From positions 1 to 64,000 of the forward strand of contig CAZVDF010000007.1 in the NCBI GenBank assembly GCA_964626055.1: a DNA stretch of 64,000 nucleotides, given 5' to 3'. A program made the position numbers and the translations under genes. Below, one piece after another: positions 1-8,854 of this stretch; position 1 is the stretch's first letter; each line of letters starts with the position of its first letter. This stretch comes from JAFGSG01 sp964626055. Its GTDB lineage: Bacteria; Spirochaetota; UBA4802; JAFGDQ01. The notes beneath the pieces are model-generated. The model searched no databases. It was not told the origin of the DNA and was given only the letters and a program-made list of their open reading frames with translations.

Positions 1-55
1 GATAATAATCTGATCATTCTATCGCAGATGTTTATAAAAAAGTCAGTCAAGATGA
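1..55. mobile_element. Truncated end of miniature element (family B)
   Basis: The window opens inside a copy of the family B element found complete at 23701-23894. Bases 1-24 match one hairpin arm of that copy, and the following stretch ends in the terminal motif AAAGTCAGTCAAGATGAAT. The reverse complement of 1-60 aligns almost base for base with 23698-23758. Core and second arm lie outside the window. Confidence 0.7.
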
Positions 56-114
56 ATAATATATTATTAATTGCAAACCAGCCTTCGTATCCGTAAATTA
101 TTTTAAATATACTT

Positions 115-705
115 ATGAAAACAAATTATCTTCAGGAACTCGCAGAGTCAATGAATTTCACAGCAGAAATACCAAGGGAAGAACTGCGCAGATTATTCAG
201 AAGGAAAAAGATCATTCGTCTTAAAAAAGATGAATATTTTTTAAATGCAGGCGAAATCCCGAACCGTATCGGATTTAATATTTCCGGCCTGCTGCGTCTT
301 TTCTATATTGATGAAGACGGGAATGAGATCAATAAGCATTTTTGCACTGAAAACACACTGGCAATTGCTTATAAGCCGTTTTTACGAAGAGAAGAAAGCG
401 AGATCTACATACAGGCGCTTGAAGATACAAAATTATTTGTTATTGATTATAAAACCTACGATGATCTGCTTAACAGTCATATCTGCTGGCAGAAAGTTGC
501 CAGAAAGCTGGCAGAGATTATACTGATGCTGGGCCAGAAAAAAGAATCCGAATTATTGCTTAACGATGCGCAGGAAAGATATCTGCAGTTTCTGAAGGAT
601 TATCCGAATCTTGTAAACAGGATAAGCCAGTATCACATTGCATCATACCTGGGCATCACTCCCGAATCATTAAGCAGAATCCGCACAAATTTAAAACAAT
701 CTTAA
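115..705 (+). CDS. Crp/Fnr family transcriptional regulator
   Basis: A 196-residue protein with a cyclic-nucleotide-binding-like beta barrel over roughly residues 20-125, a long helix, and a C-terminal helix-turn-helix around residues 165-192 (ISQYHIASYLGITPESLSRI). Crp/Fnr proteins bind DNA as dimers and switch genes in response to a small ligand or redox state. I see no N-terminal cysteine cluster of the Fnr type, so an oxygen-sensing Fe-S role is unlikely; the ligand is unknown. It is of the compact type common in Bacteroidota and spirochaetes. It lies directly upstream of a small membrane protein, an FMN-binding protein and an SDR on the same strand, which it may regulate. No strong ribosome binding site is visible before the ATG. 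Confidence 0.8.
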   Translation: MKTNYLQELAESMNFTAEIPREELRRLFRRKKIIRLKKDEYFLNAGEIPNRIGFNISGLLRLFYIDEDGNEINKHFCTENTLAIAYKPFLRREESEIYIQALEDTKLFVIDYKTYDDLLNSHICWQKVARKLAEIILMLGQKKESELLLNDAQERYLQFLKDYPNLVNRISQYHIASYLGITPESLSRIRTNLKQS

Positions 706-788
706 CATACATCAATGACAGCCTGCCGGCCTTTCTGTTATATTCTCCTCAGAAAATATATTTCTAAATGAAAAAAGGAGAAAAAATT

Positions 789-1025
789 ATGAAAGGAAAA
801 ATTGCAGGAGCATTAATGAGCGGTATTTTCGGAGGAATACTTTGCAGCATAATATCGGGATTGCTGAATTATTATGTATTCCCTTTCCCGGAAAGCATTA
901 TGGACAACATAATGGGACACACCATTGGAGGATTTTTCTGCGGTTTCTTCGCGGGTCTTATCGGAGTATTGATGCATATAAAGTTCCATGCGGACAATAG
1001 AAACAGTCAAATACCAAATGATTGA
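789..1025 (+). CDS. Small glycine-rich membrane protein
   Basis: A 78-residue hydrophobic protein with two predicted membrane segments, about residues 3-28 and 45-62, both rich in glycine (GALMSGIFGG, HTIGGFFCGFFAGLIG), and a short charged tail. I do not recognise the family. An in-frame ATG at 768 exists, but the sequence AAAGGAG at 774-780 gives an ideal ribosome binding site for the ATG at 789, so I start it there. It sits between the Crp/Fnr regulator and the FMN-binding protein on the same strand with short gaps, suggesting co-transcription. Glycine-zipper-like spacing suggests packing of helices in the membrane; function unknown. Confidence 0.65.
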   Translation: MKGKIAGALMSGIFGGILCSIISGLLNYYVFPFPESIMDNIMGHTIGGFFCGFFAGLIGVLMHIKFHADNRNSQIPND

Positions 1026-1071
1026 TATCAGCCTGATTTTCAGAGATTTGTCAGAATATGGAGGATAAAAT

Positions 1072-1482
1072 TTGACGTTATTTAATAAAATTTTAAAAAA
1101 GCCGGTTTTAATATCAATTATAATCCATTTAATTTTACCAGCTTTTTTAACCTGTACGGGAAATAAACTGGGTAAAGAGAAAAACAGACCGGTTGCTTTA
1201 AATATTGAAAATATTGATTTTAAAAAAGTCAGGGATGGGAAATATATTGGAAAATACAATATTATGATAAATTCAGCTGAGGTTGATGTCTTCGTGAACG
1301 ATGGAGTTGTTTATAAAATTGATATTCTTAAACATTACCATGGGCCGGGTTATGGTGCTGATAAAATAACAGAAGAAATAATTAAAAAACAAATCCTTAA
1401 AATTGATTCAATCACAGGAGCAACAAAAAGCAGTACTGTTTTAATAAAAGCTATCGAGAATGCATTGATGCAAGGATTGTAA
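1072..1482 (+). CDS. FMN-binding domain protein
   Basis: A 136-residue protein with an N-terminal hydrophobic stretch (residues 10-27) ending near LPAFLTCTG, which could be a loose lipobox, and a C-terminal FMN_bind domain (about residues 55-134). The motif ITGATKSST near residue 115 is the site where FMN is attached covalently to threonine in RnfG, NqrC and related proteins. It would be an extracytoplasmic flavoprotein taking part in electron transfer. The start is TTG, supported by GGAGG seven to eight bases upstream. It is followed after 16 bases by an SDR gene, so the two probably share a transcript. Its electron partner is not visible here. Confidence 0.75.
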   Translation: MTLFNKILKKPVLISIIIHLILPAFLTCTGNKLGKEKNRPVALNIENIDFKKVRDGKYIGKYNIMINSAEVDVFVNDGVVYKIDILKHYHGPGYGADKITEEIIKKQILKIDSITGATKSSTVLIKAIENALMQGL

Positions 1483-1498
1483 AATCAGGACGAAAAAT

Positions 1499-2236
1499 AT
1501 GAATTTAACAGATAAAATCATTGTAATTACAGGAGCTTCAAAGGGACTCGGCAGGGAGACAGCTATTCGCCTGTGCCGCAATAATCCTAATCTTGTGCTT
1601 GTGGCGCGCACGCGGGAGCTTCTTGAGAAGACGCAGAGCGAAATCATGAATATTTCAGGACACAGGCCGCTGATCATTCCATGCGATATTTCCAGCGAAG
1701 CCGAGGTCAGGCATATGGCAGGAATTATTGCTGAAAGATATAAACAGGTTGATATTCTTATAAACAATGCAGGGGCAGGCATTCACAAGCCTGCGGAAGA
1801 GATGTCCGGCGATGAAATGAAAAAGCAGTTCGAGGTTAATTTTTACGGTACTTTCTACTGCATTAAAGCCCTGCTACCCCTGCTTAAGTCAAGCAATTCA
1901 GCATATATTTTAAATATTGCCTCGCTTGTAAGCAGAATTTCTTTCCAGGATAATAGCGTTTATGCAGCCACAAAATCCGCGCTTGTTAATTTTTCGACAG
2001 GCCTCAGGCTGGAGATGAAAAAATATAACATAGGCATCGGATTGTTTATGCCTGGATTGATGAATACATCATTCCGGAATGACATGGAAGATAAGGTAAA
2101 AACCCCGGCATTTATGATCATCAATCCGCAAAAAGCTGCCATTAAGCTGGAGAAAATGATAATTAATAAAAGCAAACAGCTCTATACATACAGATGGATG
2201 CTTTTACCTATGAAAATTAAACAAATGTTTCAGTAA
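1499..2236 (+). CDS. Short-chain dehydrogenase/reductase (SDR)
   Basis: A 245-residue classical SDR. The NAD(P)-binding motif TGASKGLG is at residues 11-18, NNAG at 89-92, and the catalytic YAATK at 155-159, with serines just before it. Arginines after the glycine motif and in VARTRE suggest NADP(H) preference. The C-terminus resembles the DltE/short oxidoreductase group that often acts on lipids, but the substrate cannot be read from the sequence. The gene follows the FMN-binding protein after 16 bases, with AGGA before the ATG, and is the last gene of the small cluster before a palindromic element. Confidence 0.85.
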   Translation: MNLTDKIIVITGASKGLGRETAIRLCRNNPNLVLVARTRELLEKTQSEIMNISGHRPLIIPCDISSEAEVRHMAGIIAERYKQVDILINNAGAGIHKPAEEMSGDEMKKQFEVNFYGTFYCIKALLPLLKSSNSAYILNIASLVSRISFQDNSVYAATKSALVNFSTGLRLEMKKYNIGIGLFMPGLMNTSFRNDMEDKVKTPAFMIINPQKAAIKLEKMIINKSKQLYTYRWMLLPMKIKQMFQ

Positions 2237-2246
2237 AATATAATTT

Positions 2247-2450
2247 TAGAAGTCATATTGAATATCATATAGTATTTATTAATAAGTAGGGATATATTAC
2301 AAAATTTTTGAGGACGCCTTTCAGACCTGATGCAAAAGCGTTCAAAAACATAACAGGCTGACCAGGAAGGTATTCCGCAGAAAATTTTGTAATATATCCC
2401 TACTTATCGTTAATCATTTAATTGAATTATTAGTTTTAAGATGACTACTA
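2247..2450. mobile_element. Palindromic miniature element, family A copy 1
   Basis: An AT-rich segment with near-terminal inverted repeats (TTTAGAAGTCATATTGAA on the left; TTAAGATGACTACTAATTATA on the right, read in reverse). Inside it are two perfectly complementary 27-bp arms at 2282-2308 and 2381-2407 that enclose a 72-base core beginning GAGGACGCCTTTCAGACC. The same core in opposite orientation occurs at 7460-7536, with different arm sequence. No open reading frame is convincing, so it is non-autonomous or structural. Confidence 0.7.
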
Positions 2451-2468
2451 ATTATAAAATAATTATTT

Positions 2469-2780
2469 CTACTTTCCTTCTTTACGCTCCATGCTTTTAA
2501 GAACCGAGAGCACCCGCTCTGTGCTTTCAATGGCTTTATCCGTATATTCGCGGGCATTCTTTATATCACCGCTTTTATCTGCCGGCAATACAATCGTATT
2601 ACTTAACTCTGCACGCGCAGCTTTTAAATTCTTAAGCGCAACTTGAATCCATCCATAGGACCTGTCATTTCTGGTGCGACGTTCATGTTCCTTTTTCGCA
2701 TAGGTATATGACACTGCAAGCCCCATCACAAATATCGTACACAGAACAATCGTTGCAATCTTCCAGTAATTGCGTTTCAT
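2469..2780 (-). CDS. Small membrane-anchored helical protein
   Basis: A 103-residue protein with an N-terminal signal or anchor (residues 7-29, ATIVLCTIFVMGLAVSYTYA) followed by a charged alpha-helical domain with heptad-like spacing (KNLKAARAELSNTI, ARGY-free helix, AIESTERVLSVLKSME). The cleavage-like sequence TYAKK suggests it is exported to the periplasm or stays anchored there. I do not recognise the family. It lies alone between the palindromic element and the end of the UPF0210 gene, both on the same strand, with an AT-rich gap of 190 bases upstream. The ATG has no strong ribosome binding site; the coding call rests on composition and the clear signal sequence. Confidence 0.6.
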   Translation of the reverse strand: MKRNYWKIATIVLCTIFVMGLAVSYTYAKKEHERRTRNDRSYGWIQVALKNLKAARAELSNTIVLPADKSGDIKNAREYTDKAIESTERVLSVLKSMERKEGK

Positions 2781-2973
2781 ATTCTTACTCCGTTTTTTAT
2801 TTTTTAAAAAAAATAATAATCCCCCACCCTATAAACAAAGGGAGAATATTAATAATTTATCGGCAAATAATAAATATTTCCCGGAAAAAATATAATGTAA
2901 AAATTTATTTATTACCAAGAAAAGTTTATGTTTTTATTAGATGTTATTTAAAAATTATTGATACAATAAATTC

Positions 2974-4332
2974 CTAGTTTCTCATGCTTGTGACAGGCGC
3001 GGGCAGGCGGCCGCCGCGTTTAAGAAAATCCTTTGAAGAATAGCGGCTTACTTCCATTATTGGAGCTTCGCCGAGCAATCCGCCGTAATCAACGGATTCG
3101 CCCGCGGTTTTGCCCGGCACCGGGATAATCCGTACAGCCGTAGTTTTATTGTTGATGATACCGATTGCAAGCTCATCGGCAATGATCGCGTTGATAGTCT
3201 CTGCCGGGGTATCTCCCGGAATCGCGAACATGTCAAGGCCGACCGAACATACAGCAGACAGCCCTTCGAGCTTGTCGAGCGAAAGAGAACCGCGCTTTAC
3301 AGCATCGATCATATTCCTGTCTTCGCTCACAGGAATAAATGTGCCGCTCAGTCCGCCCACGTTCCCGCTTGCCATGGCCCCGCCTTTCTTTACGGCATCC
3401 ATCAGTAAAGCGACGGCCAGCGTAGACCCGTGCGCTCCTATAGACTCTATCCCGAAAGCTTCTATTATACCGGCTACCGAATCGCCTTTGACTGTCGTAG
3501 GTGCAAGTGAAATATCAACAATACCGAACTGTACGTCAAGATTCTTCGCAAGCTCTCTTCCGACAAGCTCGCCGCCCCTTGTGATCTTGAAAACAGTGCG
3601 CTTAATGATCTCCGAAAGCTGTGTAAGATCGCAGTCCTTGTTTTTTTCCACAACGCTTCGGACCACTCCCGGCCCGCTTATGCCGACATTAAGCGACATG
3701 TCGCCTTCTCCGGTTCCGTGATAAGCGCCTGCCATGAACGGATTGTCCTCGGGAGCATTCACGAATACGACGAACTTGGCGCATCCGACAGCGTCCTTTG
3801 TCCTTTGAGCAGTTTTTTTCAGCATTACGCCGATAAGATTCACGGCATCGAGATTCATGCCTGCGACGTTAGTGCCAACATTCAGGAACGAGCAGATCCT
3901 TCCCGTTTCAGCAAAAACATCCGGGAGCGATTCAATAAGTACTCTGTCCGATTTCGTCATCCCCTTCTGCACGCTTGCCCCGAATCCCCCGATAAAATCA
4001 ATGCCGGCGTCTTCCGCGGCCCTGTCCAGGGTCTTTGCCATCTCAACAAATTTTTTACCTGTACAATGAGTCTCCATTATCAGGCTCACTGGAGTAATTG
4101 ATATCCTTTTGTTCACTATGGGAATACCGTATTTATGTTCCAGCTTTTCGGCTTCTTTTATAAGCCTGACCGCATTACTGAATATTTTTTCATATACTTT
4201 ATCTTTGAACGCGTTGAACTCGGAGTCGATACAGTCTTTAAGATTTATTCCGAGCGTAGTCGTGCGGATGTCCAGGTTCTGGTAAAGAATCATGCTCGCG
4301 GTTTCGTATATTTCTTCTACGGTTAATGTCAT
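2974..4332 (-). CDS. UPF0210 / DUF711 family protein
   Basis: A 452-residue member of the UPF0210 (DUF711, PFL-superfamily-like) family, widely conserved in bacteria and archaea, whose biochemical role is not established. Recognisable features are the N-terminal SMILYQNLDIRTTTLGINL, the glycine-rich GAYHGTGEGDMSLNVGISGP segment around residue 205, and the C-terminal VGLDMFAIPGDTPAETI. Length matches the family. It starts two bases after the stop of an ACT-domain protein (4335-4613), the same gene pair seen in many Firmicutes and archaea, which implies that the ACT protein is a small-ligand-sensing partner. A GGGTG sequence precedes the ATG. Confidence 0.9.
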   Translation of the reverse strand: MTLTVEEIYETASMILYQNLDIRTTTLGINLKDCIDSEFNAFKDKVYEKIFSNAVRLIKEAEKLEHKYGIPIVNKRISITPVSLIMETHCTGKKFVEMAKTLDRAAEDAGIDFIGGFGASVQKGMTKSDRVLIESLPDVFAETGRICSFLNVGTNVAGMNLDAVNLIGVMLKKTAQRTKDAVGCAKFVVFVNAPEDNPFMAGAYHGTGEGDMSLNVGISGPGVVRSVVEKNKDCDLTQLSEIIKRTVFKITRGGELVGRELAKNLDVQFGIVDISLAPTTVKGDSVAGIIEAFGIESIGAHGSTLAVALLMDAVKKGGAMASGNVGGLSGTFIPVSEDRNMIDAVKRGSLSLDKLEGLSAVCSVGLDMFAIPGDTPAETINAIIADELAIGIINNKTTAVRIIPVPGKTAGESVDYGGLLGEAPIMEVSRYSSKDFLKRGGRLPAPVTSMRN

Positions 4333-4334
4333 GT

Positions 4335-4613
4335 CTACACCCTGTGCATCATCTTGAAAATATTCTCGTGCTGCAATTGTATCTGGACGCCGAGCTTTGT
4401 GCCGATATCTTCAAGTCTTTTGCGTATTTCTTCAATAGGGATCTTCGCATCCTTAATATCAACCAGCATCATCATGACAAAATATGACTCCATTATCTTC
4501 TGGCTTATATCCTCGATATTAATATCGTTTTTGTAAAGAAAGTCGGAAATGCGTGCGACAATCCCCTTCCTGTCTTCTCCTATAACAGTTATAAATAGCT
4601 GTTCTTTTTGCAT
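4335..4613 (-). CDS. ACT domain protein (UPF0237)
   Basis: A 92-residue stand-alone ACT domain of the UPF0237 family: the first strand FITVIGEDRKGIVARISDFL and helix contain the DRKGIVA-type ligand-binding loop, followed by IEDISQKIMESYFVMMMLVDI. ACT domains bind amino acids or similar small molecules and regulate partner proteins. It is the first gene of a two-gene operon with UPF0210, with a ribosome binding site AAAGGT before the ATG. The ligand is not known for this family. Confidence 0.9.
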   Translation of the reverse strand: MQKEQLFITVIGEDRKGIVARISDFLYKNDINIEDISQKIMESYFVMMMLVDIKDAKIPIEEIRKRLEDIGTKLGVQIQLQHENIFKMMHRV

Positions 4614-4653
4614 TTATTTACCTTTGTATAATTAATGTATAAGTGATCTGAAA

Positions 4654-6189
4654 TTATTTTTCCAGGAGCTTAAATTCCGTGCGCCTGTTCTTTGCATCAA
4701 CTTCATCCGGGCCAAGCTGCGGAATAATTGGCTGTCTTTTGCCCAATCCTTTTATAGTGAATCTCTTTTCGTCAAGGCCTTTTCCGGAAAGATAATCCTT
4801 TACAGATTTAGACCTTTCAAGACTCAGCTTATCATTAAATTCGTCAGAGCCGTGCAGATCGGTGTGGCCGATTATTTCAAAGCGCATCGAGCCGTGCGCT
4901 TTTAAATATTCCGCAAAAGCATCCAAATAAGGATACGATTCCGGTTTTAGTTTCGAGGACTCAAAGTCAAAATAGATCGAATGTATATCGAAACTTGCTT
5001 CTTTTTCGATTGGAGCTAACTCCAGTATCTGCGGTTTTCCTTTTACTGAAGGAATCTCGATTGTCTCAAAAAGAGGCAAATATCCTTCCTTATTTATAAA
5101 TACATCCAGGCTCTCTACCCTGGGATTATGCTTCACTATTGCTTCGCCTTTGGAATCGGTTTTCTTTTTAATTTCGTAAGTTACAGAGCCGTCATCGCTT
5201 TCTTTCACTTTTGTGGATAAATTCATTTCTGCTTCAACCGGTTTTTTCGTCTTTTTATCGCGCACAATAATTTTCAATGCGTCATCCTCAACCGATATCT
5301 TTGCTGTATAGATATCGTATGCGCCGTACCCGCCTTCTCTGTTAGAGCAAAAATATATTGAATCTTTAATCACAGAAAGATTGATCTCATTCTTAGGTGA
5401 ATTTATTTCGGGACCCAGATTAATCGGTTCACCGAATACTCCGTTTTCAAACTTTACGTAATAGAGATCCCATCCGCCGTATCCCCCCTTTCTCGTTGAT
5501 GAAAAGAAAAATCCCTTGCCGTCGACCGAAGGCACAAGCCCGGTATCCTGTGCATTAACGTTCACCGGGGCAGGAAGCGCCTGCGGATTAATAAAGTCGC
5601 CGTCTTTATACTCTGCTTTCATTATACGGGCCCTGCTCACATCGCCGAAAGGCATGCTTGTATAATACAATTTCATCGAGTCGGGGCTTAGACTCGGCAT
5701 ACGCTCGTGGCTTGGAGTATTTACTGCACCCGGAACTTTTATCGGGGCGTCCCATCTCCCACTAATACTTTTACTGACATAAAGATCTGAAGACACCCGT
5801 ACCTGCCCTGAACCGTCATTCGGCATCTCGATACTTCCGTCCCTGTCGGAGGAAAAAAATATATACTCGCCGTCCGGTGTGATGAATGGGCTTTCATCCG
5901 TATATCTTGAATTGATCGAGTTAATTGGAGCAGGATTAGACCATGTATTGTTCTCAAAATGGCTTATGAAAATATGCTGATAACCGCTTCCTCCGCGTCT
6001 TGAGCTGAACACAAGGGTTTTACCATCGACAGTAAATGAAGGGGCGAAGTCGTCGCCCGCCGAATTTATCGGTGTGCCCATATTGACGACTTTATCAACA
6101 TTTATTAACTGTGCTTTAACATCCGAGTAAATCATTAAATACAGAATGATTAATAATATTTTAATTATATAAATATTGACTTTAATCAT
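4654..6189 (-). CDS. OmpA-family protein with PD40 beta-propeller
   Basis: A 511-residue envelope protein. A signal peptide covers about residues 1-26 (ending SDVKAQ). Residues 40-290 carry WD40-like PD40 repeats with the typical phrases DFAPSFTVDGKTLVFSSRR, ESPFITPDGEYIFFSSDRD and GLVPSVDGKGFFFSSTRKGG. A carboxypeptidase-regulatory-like segment follows (about 300-385), then an OmpA C-terminal peptidoglycan-binding domain (about 395-510) with the core GHTDLHGSDEFNDKLSLERS. It should sit at the outer membrane or in the periplasm, binding peptidoglycan through the OmpA domain and an unknown partner through the propeller. Similar proteins are common in Bacteroidota and spirochaetes. It is monocistronic as far as can be seen. 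Confidence 0.9.
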   Translation of the reverse strand: MIKVNIYIIKILLIILYLMIYSDVKAQLINVDKVVNMGTPINSAGDDFAPSFTVDGKTLVFSSRRGGSGYQHIFISHFENNTWSNPAPINSINSRYTDESPFITPDGEYIFFSSDRDGSIEMPNDGSGQVRVSSDLYVSKSISGRWDAPIKVPGAVNTPSHERMPSLSPDSMKLYYTSMPFGDVSRARIMKAEYKDGDFINPQALPAPVNVNAQDTGLVPSVDGKGFFFSSTRKGGYGGWDLYYVKFENGVFGEPINLGPEINSPKNEINLSVIKDSIYFCSNREGGYGAYDIYTAKISVEDDALKIIVRDKKTKKPVEAEMNLSTKVKESDDGSVTYEIKKKTDSKGEAIVKHNPRVESLDVFINKEGYLPLFETIEIPSVKGKPQILELAPIEKEASFDIHSIYFDFESSKLKPESYPYLDAFAEYLKAHGSMRFEIIGHTDLHGSDEFNDKLSLERSKSVKDYLSGKGLDEKRFTIKGLGKRQPIIPQLGPDEVDAKNRRTEFKLLEK

Positions 6190-6383
6190 AAAATTACCTG
6201 TAATATTATATATATTATCTGTATTATTTTCTCCTGTTTATCTTTAAAAAGATATAACAAAATAAAAAAATTTAAATATTTTTTACTAGAAGTTATCTTA
6301 AAATAATTGATTCATATAAATTATTGACTATAAACAAAATTTAATTTCAAGAAGGCTTTTTTATATTATAAAGCGAAAATCCG

Positions 6384-7385
6384 ATGCAAAATCTATCTGA
6401 TACAGAACAACGAATACTGAACAGGATACAGAAAGACTGGCTTATCTGCGAAGCTCCGTTTGAAAGACTGGCTGAAGAGCTGAATATAATCGAAGACGAA
6501 CTGATCAGGATTATTACCGCGCTGAAGCAAAAAAAAATTGTCCGCGATATCTCCGCTATATTCAATGCTGCCGCGCTCGGTTACGAATCAGCTTTAATTG
6601 CATTTGAGATCCCGGCAGAAGAGCTCGAATATGCCACCACCATGATAAATGCCCATCCTGGAGTGAGCCATAATTATCTCAGGGACCACAGATATAATAT
6701 CTGGTTCACGCTTGCTGTTGAAAAGACTATAACGCTGGAAACAGAAGTAAAAATACTAGCTGAAAGAACGGAAGCACGAGATTTCCTGATTTTAAAAAAT
6801 GAAAGACTTTTTAAAATAAACGCCGTGTTCCGGATAGGCGAAACGGATGATCCCGAAGAGTTGAACGATAACGATGAGATAAACGCCGGTTATCCGGAGG
6901 AATTATCACCTGAAGAAAAACAATCCGTACGAATTTTACAAACCGATCTGCCGATTGAAAAAAGGCCGTTTAAAAAGCTGACCGAAAAATTAAACCTCGG
7001 CGTCAGTGAAGAAACCCTTGTGCACAGAGGAGAGGAATTCAAACAGAAAGATATAATGAGAAAATATTGTGCCGTATTAAAGCATACCAATGCCGGCTAT
7101 AAAGCAAATTCGATGACCGCATGGAAACCGAAAGATTACAATGATAATAATATAATTCAAATATTTTCCACTAATCCCCATATTTCGCATCTTTATTTCA
7201 GAACAATATATCCGGGCAAATGGGAGCACGGGCTTTTTGCGATGATACACGCAAAGAACGAAGAAGATCTTTCCGGGATAATAAAAAAGCTTGAAATGCA
7301 ATCCGGCATTAAAGACTATTTGGTATTGCGCTCATTGAAAGAATTCAAGAAACAAAGAGTGAAATATTTCAGCGAAGGAATATAA
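6384..7385 (+). CDS. ahbAB: Siroheme decarboxylase, AhbA-AhbB fusion
   Basis: A 333-residue protein made of two Lrp/AsnC-like halves. The first half (1-160) has an N-terminal helix-turn-helix and the AhbA-type core GVSHNYLRDHRYNIWFTL. The second half (about 180-330) has a degenerate helix-turn-helix and the AhbB-type phrases YCAVLKHTNAGYKANSMTAW and SHLYFRTIYPGKWEHGLFA. AhbA and AhbB together remove the C12 and C18 acetate carboxyls of siroheme to give didecarboxysiroheme in the alternative heme pathway, and related NirDLGH proteins act in heme d1 synthesis. In most organisms they are two genes; here they are one chain. It precedes ahbC and the precorrin-2 dehydrogenase gene on the same strand, separated by a palindromic element. 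Confidence 0.85.
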   Translation: MQNLSDTEQRILNRIQKDWLICEAPFERLAEELNIIEDELIRIITALKQKKIVRDISAIFNAAALGYESALIAFEIPAEELEYATTMINAHPGVSHNYLRDHRYNIWFTLAVEKTITLETEVKILAERTEARDFLILKNERLFKINAVFRIGETDDPEELNDNDEINAGYPEELSPEEKQSVRILQTDLPIEKRPFKKLTEKLNLGVSEETLVHRGEEFKQKDIMRKYCAVLKHTNAGYKANSMTAWKPKDYNDNNIIQIFSTNPHISHLYFRTIYPGKWEHGLFAMIHAKNEEDLSGIIKKLEMQSGIKDYLVLRSLKEFKKQRVKYFSEGI

Positions 7386-7432
7386 TTGTATTGAACTCAT
7401 CTATAAAATAATAATTCAGATGAAAAATTTTC

Positions 7433-7563
7433 AATAAATTGGAATACATTGCAAAATTTGCTGCGGAATCAGACCCTCCTGGTTAATTTATTATGTTTTC
7501 GAAGGCTGTTGCATCAGGTCTGAAAGGCGTCCTCATAAATTTTGCAATGTATTCCAATTTATT
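7433..7563. repeat. Palindromic element, family A copy 2
   Basis: Two perfectly complementary 27-bp arms at 7433-7459 and 7537-7563 enclose a core that, in reverse orientation, matches the core of the element at 2309-2380 (GAGGACGCCTTTCAGACCTG and the ATTCCGCAG end). The arms differ from those of copy 1 at several positions, each difference matched in the opposite arm. It lies between ahbAB and ahbC and would form a long hairpin in a joint transcript. Confidence 0.75.
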
Positions 7564-7582
7564 TAAGTAACTTAATAAACAT

Positions 7583-8854
7583 ATGATAGACATCGGTAAA
7601 TTATACTGCGGCGGGACATCGACGGGCGATGGGCTCCGGTACGGAACCGAATCGCACGCGGACCGCCACGGGAACATGCCTCATAAAAAAGAAGAAGCTG
7701 CCGGCCGGAGAAAGCCCATCGTCGTCTGGAATGTAACAAGAACCTGCAACCTGAAATGCGTTCACTGCTACACAGACTCCGAAAACAGAATATACGAAAA
7801 CGAACTTTCAACCGACGAAGGATTAAGACTAATCGACGATCTGGCGCAATTTAAAATCCCTTCGCTGCTGTTTTCGGGCGGCGAACCGCTGATGCGGAAA
7901 GATATAATTAAGCTGATTGAGCAGGCAGCAAAAAAGGAGATAAGGCCTGTGCTCTCAACGAACGGCACGCTTATTGACAGAAATACCGCAAAAAAACTAA
8001 AGGATTCCGGAATTGTCTATGTCGGCATAAGCCTTGACGGTATGGAGTCGGTAAACGATGTTTTCCGCGGAGTCAAAGGAGCATTTTCAAAAGCAATGAA
8101 AGGCTTTGAAAACTGCCGCTCGGCCGGCCAGCGAGTGGGCTTAAGGCTGACCCTGACCAGACGCAACTATTTAGACCTGCATAAAATTTTCGACTTTATT
8201 GAAAAAGAAAGAATCAACAGAGCATGCTTTTATCATCTTGTCTATTCGGGGCGCGGTGAAAATCTATTTAATGACGATCTTTCTTACAAAGAGTCGAGGA
8301 ATGCAATGGATATCATTCTCGAGAGGACAAAGGACTTCTTTGACAGGGGCCTTGACATAAACATACTGACAGTCGACAATCATGCTGACGGGGTCTATAT
8401 TTACCGAAAGCTTGTCGAGCAGAATAGCCCGGAAACTGGAAAGATACGCGACCTTCTGGAATGGAACGGCGGGGGCGCAAATTCGACCGGCGTGGGGATA
8501 GGCAACATAGACTTTACCGGCAATGTGCATCCTGACCAGTTCTGGCAGGATCATTCTTTCGGCAATATAAGAGAAAGAAACTTCGGGGATATCTGGATGG
8601 ATGAGAGTAAGCCGCTGATGCACGGCCTTAAGCATAAAGCTCTTCACATAAAAGGCAGATGCAGAGTATGTGTATATAAAAACATGTGTACCGGTTCAAT
8701 GAGAGTGAGAGCTTTACGTATATTCGGAGATGCATGGGCGCCTGATCCGCAGTGTTATATCACGGACAAAGAGATAGGACTTACCGAAGAGAAAAAGAAA
8801 GAACTTATCTCAAAAGGAGAGGATTTCAAAATGCCTGAGGAGCTTACGCGATAA
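7583..8854 (+). CDS. ahbC: Radical SAM heme-pathway enzyme AhbC (NirJ-like)
   Basis: A 423-residue radical SAM protein. The N-terminus MIDIGKLYCGGT and the [4Fe-4S]-SAM motif CNLKCVHC (Cys 55, 59, 62), preceded by VVWNVTRT, fit AhbC, the 12,18-didecarboxysiroheme deacetylase that removes two acetate groups to make Fe-coproporphyrin III. GGEPL follows the first strand. The C-terminal SPASM-like part has a cysteine set CRVCVYKNMC and a further Cys in DPQCYI that would bind an auxiliary cluster. NirJ of heme d1 synthesis is the close alternative, but no nirS or nirF lies nearby. The next gene begins directly after the stop codon, so translation is coupled with the precorrin-2 dehydrogenase. Confidence 0.82.
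   Translation: MIDIGKLYCGGTSTGDGLRYGTESHADRHGNMPHKKEEAAGRRKPIVVWNVTRTCNLKCVHCYTDSENRIYENELSTDEGLRLIDDLAQFKIPSLLFSGGEPLMRKDIIKLIEQAAKKEIRPVLSTNGTLIDRNTAKKLKDSGIVYVGISLDGMESVNDVFRGVKGAFSKAMKGFENCRSAGQRVGLRLTLTRRNYLDLHKIFDFIEKERINRACFYHLVYSGRGENLFNDDLSYKESRNAMDIILERTKDFFDRGLDINILTVDNHADGVYIYRKLVEQNSPETGKIRDLLEWNGGGANSTGVGIGNIDFTGNVHPDQFWQDHSFGNIRERNFGDIWMDESKPLMHGLKHKALHIKGRCRVCVYKNMCTGSMRVRALRIFGDAWAPDPQCYITDKEIGLTEEKKKELISKGEDFKMPEELTR

Noticed and set aside
3110..3721. Long frame antisense to the UPF0210 gene
   Set aside because: Composition and lack of family features show it mirrors the real gene; the opposite strand carries conserved UPF0210 motifs throughout.
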